9,573 nucleotides of DNA, taken from NCBI GenBank assembly GCA_003132865.1, contig PKYZ01000905.1, positions 215-9,787 of the forward strand, in the 5' to 3' direction. Positions within the stretch are counted from its first letter, which is position 1. Every line of letters begins with the position of its first letter. Below, in pieces: positions 1-5,375 of the stretch. The translations under genes and the position numbers were made by a program. The DNA comes from Bryobacterales bacterium (GTDB taxonomy: Bacteria > Acidobacteriota > Terriglobia > Bryobacterales > Bryobacteraceae). A model generated the notes under the pieces. That model was not told the DNA's origin, searched no databases, and was given only the letters and a program-made list of their open reading frames with translations.

Positions 1-1233
1 CGGGCCGGGCGGAAGCTGATTGTTGCCGCAGCACAGCCGCCCGCCGATGGTGGGGACAGGGTTCGCCGGGTCGTATTCGTATTGCTCCGGTTCTTCGCTG
101 CCCGGCGCATCGGTCGCCAGCGCGCCCTTCCGCAGGTAATAGTTCGTGTAATTGGTGCGCGCCAGCGGGAACTCCTGCTCGTCGCGCCACGCGTTTTCGC
201 CCATGATAAAGATGCGCACCGGCGCGCCTGTGGCGTACTCATTGCGGACGCCCTTCAGCGCGTAATCATACCAGCGCAGGATGGTGGCGTCGCTATCCAA
301 CACCGCGCTCTTGCCGAAAGTGACGTCGCCAATCTTGCCTTCGGGCGAAGTATCGGCATGCGCCCAAGGACCCAGCAGCAGCCGTTGATCGGCGCGCGCG
401 GGCGAAGAGCGGCGCATCCCGGCGTAGTTCTGAATGGTGCCTTTCAGGAAAATGTCATGCCAGCCGCCCGAGTGCAGCGCCTTGATGTTCATTTCTCCGT
501 AATGATCGGATATCTTCCATGGCCGCCAGTAATCGTCATCGCGTTCGTGCGCCACCCAATCGCGAAAGTAAGTCGCCAGCGCGGAAACCGGCGGCAGTTC
601 CAGCATGCGATAGCTATCCACGGGTAATTGCGTCACCCACGATTTGGGGTCCTCGAGGCCGGCCGCTCTGCGCCGCAAAGTATCGACCGCCAAACCGCTC
701 GACCACGAACTGGCGAACCATTGCATGAGCGCGCCGCTCTGATAAGTCCAGCCATCGTAATACTCCGATGCGGTCACGTAGGGCTGAATGGCCACCAGGT
801 GGGGCGGGGAAGCCATGGCGGCGAGCATCTGCGTCGCGCCCACGTAAGAGCCGCCGAACATGCCGACCTTGCCGTCGGCATAGGGCAGCTTGGCGGCCCA
901 CTCGACGGTGTCGTAGCCGTCCTGGCTTTCGTAGCGGAAAGGATAAAACTCGCCCTGCGAATCGAAGCGTCCGCGCGTATCCTGAATGATCACTACGTAC
1001 CCATGCGCGGCCATGGCCGACGCGGAACCCGCGCCGCCCGCGCGATTATATGGCGTCCGCTCGAGCAGCACGGGAAACTTGCCTTCCGTCTCAGGCTGGT
1101 AGATATCGGCGACCAGCTTGACGCCGTCCCGCATGCTAACGGCGACGCCCGAGTGAATGGCCACCCGGTAGGGCTGGCCGCAGGCGCTCAGAGCGAAGGC
1201 GAGCGAGAGAATAGAACCGGTGAACAGTCGCAT
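1..1233 (-). CDS. CocE/NonD-family serine hydrolase, predicted lipoprotein (partial, C-terminus off the left edge)
   Basis: Alpha/beta hydrolase related to cocaine esterase and X-Pro dipeptidyl peptidases (S15), which cleave ester or amide bonds; the substrate cannot be told from sequence. Reading from the ATG at 1233, 411 residues are open to the edge. Residues 1-18 form a short hydrophobic signal ending in a lipobox LSAC (Cys18), so it is probably a lipidated envelope protein. The catalytic triad is visible: nucleophile Ser129 in GGSYVG, Asp260 in GGWHD and His292 in GPWAH, all in the same contexts as in CocE. The end of the visible part (YDPANPVP, about residue 390) marks the start of the C-terminal jelly-roll domain, most of which lies outside the window. 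An in-frame TTG at 1242 lies 6 nt after a GGAG, whereas the ATG lies about 15 nt from it, so a start three codons earlier is possible. It is divergent from the ABC operon; a functional link is not shown. Confidence 0.93.
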   Translation of the reverse strand, partial: MRLFTGSILSLAFALSACGQPYRVAIHSGVAVSMRDGVKLVADIYQPETEGKFPVLLERTPYNRAGGAGSASAMAAHGYVVIIQDTRGRFDSQGEFYPFRYESQDGYDTVEWAAKLPYADGKVGMFGGSYVGATQMLAAMASPPHLVAIQPYVTASEYYDGWTYQSGALMQWFASSWSSGLAVDTLRRRAAGLEDPKSWVTQLPVDSYRMLELPPVSALATYFRDWVAHERDDDYWRPWKISDHYGEMNIKALHSGGWHDIFLKGTIQNYAGMRRSSPARADQRLLLGPWAHADTSPEGKIGDVTFGKSAVLDSDATILRWYDYALKGVRNEYATGAPVRIFIMGENAWRDEQEFPLARTNYTNYYLRKGALATDAPGSEEPEQYEYDPANPVPTIGGRLCCGNNQLPPGP

Positions 1234-1243
1234 CGGTATCAAT

Positions 1244-1264
1244 CATATCTCCGGGCATATCTCC
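1244..1264. repeat. 9-bp direct repeat upstream of the hydrolase, containing its likely ribosome binding site
   Basis: On the plus strand catatctcc occurs at 1244-1252 and again at 1256-1264, a 12-nt period. Read on the minus strand each copy is GGAGATATG. The copy nearer the gene places GGAG 6 nt before an in-frame TTG (1242) and about 15 nt before the ATG (1233), which bears on the choice of start. It could also be a small direct-repeat operator; nothing else supports that. Confidence 0.5.
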
Positions 1265-1267
1265 CGG

Positions 1268-1303
1268 CGGGCCTTGGCGTCTTTGCGGGCCTTGGCGTCT
1301 TTG
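1268..1303. repeat. Perfect 18-bp tandem duplication in the divergent intergenic region
   Basis: The unit cgggccttggcgtctttg is present twice without a mismatch, at 1268-1285 and 1286-1303, followed by cgcgaaatt. Inside the unit there is a weaker 9-nt periodicity (cttggcgtc / tttgcgggc). It lies 40-75 bp upstream of the ABC ATPase start and 35-70 bp upstream of the hydrolase start, so it could sit in either promoter. From memory, similar CTTGGCGTCTTTGCG-type strings recur between genes in several bacterial groups; that was not checked here. Confidence 0.85.
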
Positions 1304-1342
1304 CGCGAAATTCGTTCTGTGGTAGATTCGTGAAGACCCGCC

Positions 1343-2671
1343 ATGCACCCGATCATCGAAGCCCGCAAAGTCGAGAAATCCTACGGCTCGGAAGGCGCTG
1401 GCCTGATTCAAGTCATCGCGCCCATGGATCTGGCCATTTATCCGGGCGAAATCCTCGCCGTGCTGGGGCCCTCGGGCAGCGGCAAATCCACGTTGCTGCG
1501 CATCTTGACGGGTCTGGCGCGGCCCTCCGCCGGAGAAGTCATCCATCATGGGCATGAAGTGGGCGGCCCCTGCGAGAATGTTTCAATCGTGTTTCAAAGC
1601 TTCGCGCTATTCCCGTGGCTGACGGTGCTCGAAAACGTCGCGGCGCCGCTGAAGGCGCGCGGTGTGCCCGCCGCCGAACGCACCGAACGCAGCGTGAAGA
1701 TCCTGGACACGGTGGGCTTGGACGGTTTCGAAAACGCCTATCCGAAGGAACTTTCCGGAGGCATGAAGCAGCGCGTGGGCTTCGCGCGCGCACTGGTGGT
1801 GGAGCCCGAGGTGCTCTTCATGGATGAGCCCTTCTCCGCGCTCGATGTGCTCACCGCCGAGAACCTGCGCGGCGAGTTGCTGGAGCTTTGGCAAAGCCAC
1901 AAAATGCCCACGCGCGCGGTCTTCGTGGTCACGCACAATATCGAGGAAGCCGTGCTGCTGGCCGACCGCATCATAGTGCTGGGCAAGAATCCGGCCACCA
2001 TCCGCACCGACTTCCGGGTGTCGCTGGAGCGCCCGCGCGACCGCAAGGATGCGCGCTTCACCAACCTGGTCGACTACATTTACCGCGTCCTGACGCGGCC
2101 CGACTTGGCGCCGGCGCTCGAGCCGGTGGCCGCCATGGCCCCCCGCGCCAAGCCAAAATATCAGATGCTGCCGCATGCGCGGCGCGGCGCGATAGCCGGT
2201 CTGCTCGAGATGCTGGCGGACCACAACGGGCGCGACGATATGTACCGGCTGGCCGCCGCGCTGTCGTTTGAGATCGACGATTTGCTGCCGGTGGTGGATG
2301 CTGCCGTGCTGTTGGGGTTCGCCAGGCTGGAAGAAGGCGACGTCGAAATCACTCCGGCGGGCCGCGCGTTTGCCGAGGCCGACATCCTGCGGCGTAAAGA
2401 GCTGTTCCGCGCCGCCGCGCTCGAAAACATCGCGCTCATCCGCCAGATTACCCGGTCGCTCGAAGCCCGCGCCGACCACACGCTGCCGGATGGCGTCTTC
2501 GAAGATTTGCTCGATGAGCACTTCAGCGAGGAGGAAGCCAAGGCGCAGCTTGAAACGGCCATCGGATGGGGCCGCTACGCGGAGTTGTTCGATCACGACT
2601 CCGACACCCACCGGTTCTTCCTTCCGGAAGAGGCGCCAGCGGCCTCTCGGCCTGAGGCGGTTTCGCGTTGA
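1343..2671 (+). CDS. ABC transporter ATP-binding protein (NitT/TauT type) with AAA-associated C-terminal domain
   Basis: Cytoplasmic ATPase that powers the membrane protein encoded next to it. The N-terminal ~260 residues are a standard nucleotide-binding domain: Walker A GPSGSGKST (42-50), Q-loop Gln85, signature LSGGMKQR (137-144), Walker B LFMDEP (158-163), D-loop SALD (165-168) and H-loop His198. All catalytic positions are intact. The style (PWLTVLENV after the Q-loop, FSALD) matches nitrate/sulfonate/taurine importers. At 442 residues it is much longer than the usual ~260. Residues about 275-430 form an extra helical domain, charged and ending in RFFL, that fits the AAA-associated C-terminal domain (Pfam AAA_assoc_C) found on some anion-transport ATPases. 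The ATG is preceded by a weak GAAG at 1332-1335. Its stop codon overlaps the start of the permease gene, so the two are translationally coupled. Substrate unknown. Confidence 0.95.
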   Translation: MHPIIEARKVEKSYGSEGAGLIQVIAPMDLAIYPGEILAVLGPSGSGKSTLLRILTGLARPSAGEVIHHGHEVGGPCENVSIVFQSFALFPWLTVLENVAAPLKARGVPAAERTERSVKILDTVGLDGFENAYPKELSGGMKQRVGFARALVVEPEVLFMDEPFSALDVLTAENLRGELLELWQSHKMPTRAVFVVTHNIEEAVLLADRIIVLGKNPATIRTDFRVSLERPRDRKDARFTNLVDYIYRVLTRPDLAPALEPVAAMAPRAKPKYQMLPHARRGAIAGLLEMLADHNGRDDMYRLAAALSFEIDDLLPVVDAAVLLGFARLEEGDVEITPAGRAFAEADILRRKELFRAAALENIALIRQITRSLEARADHTLPDGVFEDLLDEHFSEEEAKAQLETAIGWGRYAELFDHDSDTHRFFLPEEAPAASRPEAVSR

Positions 2672-4401
2672 CGCTCCGGCCCGTACTTTCCCGCACCGTG
2701 ATCGGGGAGCGCACCTGGTCCGTGCTGCTGGATCTGGTGGTCTTCGCCGCGGTGCTGGCGGGAATCGAGGGCCTGCTGGTGATCACTCGATACTGGTTCG
2801 GCGCCATGACGCCGGCGGCCGAGATCTCCCGCTCACCCCGCGCGTTGCCGCTCTATGCGTTTTATTCCGTCGTGCGTATTTCATTGGCCTACGTGCTGAG
2901 CCTGCTGTTCGCGCTGGGATACGGCTACATCGCGGCGTACAACAAACGCATCGAAGGCCTGATGGTGGCCGTGCTCGACATCCTGCAATCCATTCCGGTG
3001 CTGAGCTTCCTGCCGGGCGTGATGCTGGCCATGGTGGCGCTATTCCCGACGCGGCAACTCGGCGTGGAATTCGGCGCGATCCTGCTGATCTTCACGGGCC
3101 AAGTCTGGAACATGGCGTTCAGCTTCTATGCCTCGCTGAAATCCATTCCGCGCGAACTGCGGGAAGCCGCCCGCATTTATGGCTTCGGCAAGTGGCAACG
3201 CTTCGTGGAACTGGAACTGCCGTATGGCGCGATCGGCCTGGTCTGGAACTCCATGGTCTCGGTGGCGGGCGGCTGGTTCTTCCTGATGGCCTGCGAAATG
3301 TTCATGCTCGGCAAGCGCGATTTCCGGCTGCCGGGGCTGGGATCGTACCTGCAAACCGCCGCCAGCGCCGGAGACACGAGCGCCATTTTCTGGGGCCTGG
3401 GCACGATGATCGGCGTGATTCTGCTGATCGATCAGTTAGTGTGGCGGCCGGCCATCGCCTGGTCGGACAAGTTCAAGTTCGAGCAGGTGGAGAGCGGCGC
3501 GCAGCCCTCTTCGGCGGTGCTCAATATGTTGCGCCGGTCGAACTTGCTGGAGCGCTTCCGCATGGCCGTATTGGCGCCGTTGTCCGAGCGCATCAGCCTG
3601 CGCGCGGCGCGCCATCCGGAGATAGCGGAGACGCCGCAGCCGACGGCGCACTGGAAGATGGTAGTGGCGATGGTGGTGGGCGTTTTGCTGGGCGGAGCGA
3701 TCCTTTATTCGCTGTTCGAAGCGGCCATGACGCTGAAGACACTGACGGCGCCGGAGCTGATTTCCACGCTGCAAGGGGCGGCCGCAACGTGGGCGCGCGT
3801 GATAGCCTCCCTGTTGATTGCGGCTGCCTGGACCATACCCGCCGGCGTGGCCATCGGCTTCAACCCCAAGCTGGCGCGCTTCGCGCAGCCGTTCGCGCAA
3901 GTGGCCGCGTCGGTCCCGGCCACGGCGCTGTTCCCCGTGCTTCTGCTGGCACTGATCCGCATGGGCGGCGGATTGGGAGTCGGGTCGATCCTGCTCATGC
4001 TGCTCGGTACGCAATGGTATGTGCTGTTCAACGTTATCGCGGGCGCCATGGCGATCCCCACGGATCTGCGCGAAGTGGCGGATGTTTTTCATTTCGGGCG
4101 GTTGGCTCGCTGGCGCACCGTGATCCTGCCCGGCATTTTCCCCTATCTGGTCACGGGCATGGTGACGGCGTCGGGCGGCGCGTGGAATGCCAGCATCGTG
4201 GCCGAGTACTTCCACTTCAAAGGGAAGACGCTGCAGACGATCGGCCTGGGCGCGCAGATCAGCTCGGCGACGGATTCCGGCAACTTCGACCTGCTGCTGC
4301 TATCGACCATCGTGATGGCGGCGCTGGTGGTGTGCGTGAACCGGTCGGTGTGGCGGCCGCTCTACCGGGTGGCGCAGACGCGCTTCAAGCTGGAAGGATG
4401 A
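2668..4401 (+). CDS. ABC transporter permease with two fused membrane domains (NitT/TauT type)
   Basis: Inner-membrane channel of the importer. The 577-residue chain contains two BPD-type permease domains in tandem, about residues 15-265 and 330-570, joined by a charged segment (about 268-328). Each half has the cytoplasmic EAA loop that docks on the ATPase: EAARIYGFGKW..LP at 166-185 and the less canonical EVADVFHFGRL..LP at 469-488. A parallel motif pair, SIPVLSFLP (108-116) and SVPATALFP (415-423), supports internal duplication. One chain could therefore supply both membrane subunits. It resembles the family described as an anion-transport duplicated permease component (COG4986). The start is a TTG at 2668 overlapping the ATPase stop by 4 nt, with GAGGCGG at 2654-2660 as ribosome binding site; a GTG at 2698 is an alternative. 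No substrate-binding protein gene follows: the next genes are a hairpin array and a DUF433 gene. Confidence 0.94.
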   Translation: MTLRPVLSRTVIGERTWSVLLDLVVFAAVLAGIEGLLVITRYWFGAMTPAAEISRSPRALPLYAFYSVVRISLAYVLSLLFALGYGYIAAYNKRIEGLMVAVLDILQSIPVLSFLPGVMLAMVALFPTRQLGVEFGAILLIFTGQVWNMAFSFYASLKSIPRELREAARIYGFGKWQRFVELELPYGAIGLVWNSMVSVAGGWFFLMACEMFMLGKRDFRLPGLGSYLQTAASAGDTSAIFWGLGTMIGVILLIDQLVWRPAIAWSDKFKFEQVESGAQPSSAVLNMLRRSNLLERFRMAVLAPLSERISLRAARHPEIAETPQPTAHWKMVVAMVVGVLLGGAILYSLFEAAMTLKTLTAPELISTLQGAAATWARVIASLLIAAAWTIPAGVAIGFNPKLARFAQPFAQVAASVPATALFPVLLLALIRMGGGLGVGSILLMLLGTQWYVLFNVIAGAMAIPTDLREVADVFHFGRLARWRTVILPGIFPYLVTGMVTASGGAWNASIVAEYFHFKGKTLQTIGLGAQISSATDSGNFDLLLLSTIVMAALVVCVNRSVWRPLYRVAQTRFKLEG

Positions 4402-4439
4402 TTGTATTACTATCCATCAGTTCCTTCGCGCGCCGTGGG

Positions 4440-4503
4440 GCGGGCCTCAGGCCTGCGCGGGTTCTCCAGAACCCGCCCTTGGTCGGACAGGCTTCAGCCT
4501 GTC
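4440..4503. repeat. Array of three short hairpins after the ABC operon
   Basis: Three inverted repeats lie almost end to end. H1 at 4440-4456 has arms gcgggcc/ggcctgc around tca, with one G-U pair. H2 at 4457-4476 has perfect 9-nt arms gcgggttct/agaacccgc around cc. H3 at 4486-4503 has perfect 8-nt arms gacaggct/agcctgtc around tc. All have tiny loops and GC-rich stems and none is followed by a T-run, so they do not look like ordinary intrinsic terminators, although they sit 39 nt after the permease stop and could stabilise the 3' end of that mRNA. The similar build suggests a dispersed modular intergenic repeat. From memory such hairpin strings are common in Solibacter-like genomes; not checked here. 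Confidence 0.8.
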
Positions 4504-4586
4504 GTAGGCGATGGGGCGGCGCGGCGATTCCCGCTCGGCGGCTGGTGTTCCCGGCGCCAAAGTGGGATCATGTTGTCAGAGAGGTA

Positions 4587-4621
4587 TCGTCATGCCAGCG
4601 GAAGAGACAATCGACTGGGCA
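4587..4621 (+). repeat. Copy 1 of a leader shared with the peptidase gene
   Basis: The 34 bases 4588-4621, from 4 nt before the DUF433 ATG to codon 10, match 8787-8820 at 28 of 34 positions without gaps, with both start codons in register. The encoded starts are MPAEETIDWA here and MSAEKTIDRA there. Confidence 0.6.
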
Positions 4622-4828
4622 CTGTGCCCCTTGGTTGAAGTCAACCCGCGCGTGCTGAGCGGCTCTCCCGTGCTGCGCGGCACGCGAATGCCAGTCAACG
4701 CGATTGTCGATAACTTCGACTACGGCGTAAGCGTGGCCGAAATCTCGGAGCAGTTCGAGCTGCCCGAGGATCGTATTCAGGCGATTCTGTCTTACGCCAA
4801 GAGCCATCGCGTTGCGCATCTTGTTTGA
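4592..4828 (+). CDS. DUF433 domain protein, putative antitoxin of a VapB/VapC-like pair
   Basis: A 78-residue protein matching DUF433 (PF04255): CPLVEVNPRVLSG, then SPVLRGTRMPV and a C-terminal helix-turn-helix-like segment (VSVAEISEQFELPEDRIQAIL) are the family hallmarks. Family members are usually encoded just before a DUF5615 PIN-like protein and are thought to act as DNA-binding antitoxins; that arrangement is seen here, with the partner starting inside this gene (17-nt overlap). The ATG at 4592 is preceded by GAGAGG (4579-4584) at good spacing, which favours it over an upstream in-frame start at 4511. The gene looks intact while its partner is broken, so it may persist as a solitary regulator. 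Its first ten codons closely resemble those of the peptidase at 8791. Confidence 0.88.
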   Translation: MPAEETIDWALCPLVEVNPRVLSGSPVLRGTRMPVNAIVDNFDYGVSVAEISEQFELPEDRIQAILSYAKSHRVAHLV

Positions 4829-4999
4829 CAAGAATGTTCCGGTTGGCGTGCGCGGCTTTCTCGCCGGGCACGAAGTTCGCACCGTCGTCGAAATGAGCTG
4901 GCCGCGGCAGCTTGAAAACGGGGATCTTTTGAATGCTGCGGAAATGGCGGCGTTCGACGTGATGGTACCGCGGACCGTGGACTACAGCAGCGCGAGTAA
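4812..4999 (+). pseudogene. DUF5615 PIN-like toxin partner, frameshifted and 3'-truncated
   Basis: The reading frame from the TTG at 4812 gives MRILFDKNVP, then HEVRTVVEMSW, ENGDLLNAAE and FDVMV, a clear match to the N-terminal half of DUF5615 (PF18480), PIN-like proteins paired with DUF433. Right after FDVMV (codon 4965-4967) the frame goes wrong and continues into unrelated sequence up to 5153. Shifting by one base from 4967 gives TADRGLQQRE and then a stop at 4997-4999. TADRGL is the conserved segment expected at this point, usually followed by a YQQ-containing helix. A single-base loss in the codon at 4965-4967 explains this, and no continuation of the domain is visible in any frame afterwards. 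The conserved acidic residue of the TAD motif is lost from the original frame, so toxin activity is unlikely. A sequencing error could explain the shift but not the missing 3' part. Confidence 0.75.
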
Positions 5000-5050
5000 G
5001 ACGATGGCATCCCGGCTCCGAGGATTGTCTGAGGACCGAAAGTCTACGTA

Positions 5051-5353
5051 TCAGCGGTTCACCTTATCTGTTGTGCCTCTATCTATTCCTTGTCCAGGGT
5101 CTAACTCGGGACAGGGAGGTCGCAGAACGTCAACAACAGACTCGAAAAGCTGAAACTGCCGCTGTGGTCGCTGCAGTTCGGGTGGAAGCCAACTTTTCAG
5201 ATACCTGATCGCCGATTCACCATCAACGGCCGTCATATCGATTGCTGCTCTGGTCCAAAACTGAGCAAGACGATCCTCGGTGGCCCCGTTATGGTTCGCT
5301 GGATCTCGCTTGACGCTCGCCAAATATTGCCGCGTTTCCGTTACGGCGGCCAT
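5051..5353 (-). CDS. Small hypothetical protein, not recognised
   Basis: An open frame of 100 residues from an ATG at 5353, or 104 from a TTG at 5365, lying 22 nt (or 10 nt) after the YfhO-like gene on the same strand. It has no signal peptide or membrane segment. The middle (about residues 25-80, containing WTRAAIDM, SAIRYLKSWLPPEL and FQLFESVVDVL) looks protein-like and probably helical, while the last ~20 residues (PELDPGQGIDRGTTDKVNR) look low in structure. There is no convincing ribosome binding site before either start. It fills the space between the YfhO-like gene and the broken toxin gene and could be the remnant of a longer gene or a chance frame. No function can be proposed. Confidence 0.4.
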   Translation of the reverse strand: MAAVTETRQYLASVKRDPANHNGATEDRLAQFWTRAAIDMTAVDGESAIRYLKSWLPPELQRPQRQFQLFESVVDVLRPPCPELDPGQGIDRGTTDKVNR

Positions 5354-5375
5354 GAGAGAAGTCAAGCCGTATTAC

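Noticed and set aside
82..1557. Long plus-strand frames (82-627, 628-1557) opposite the hydrolase
   Set aside because: They are antisense to a gene with a complete catalytic triad; the arginine- and alanine-rich translations are typical of high-GC shadow frames.
1607..2611. A 334-codon minus-strand frame opposite the ATPase
   Set aside because: Antisense shadow of a clear ABC ATPase; no recognisable domain or start signal.
4440..4503. Intrinsic terminator of the ABC operon
   Set aside because: Stems are strong but no run of T follows any of the three hairpins, so they are listed as a repeat array instead.
4402..4638. A 78-codon TTG-started frame after the permease
   Set aside because: It runs through the hairpin array and into the DUF433 gene in another frame; composition reflects the repeats, not a protein.
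2268..4658. A 796-codon plus-strand frame overlapping both ABC genes
   Set aside because: Its translation is arginine/glycine-rich without domains, while the overlapping frames carry complete ATPase and permease motifs.
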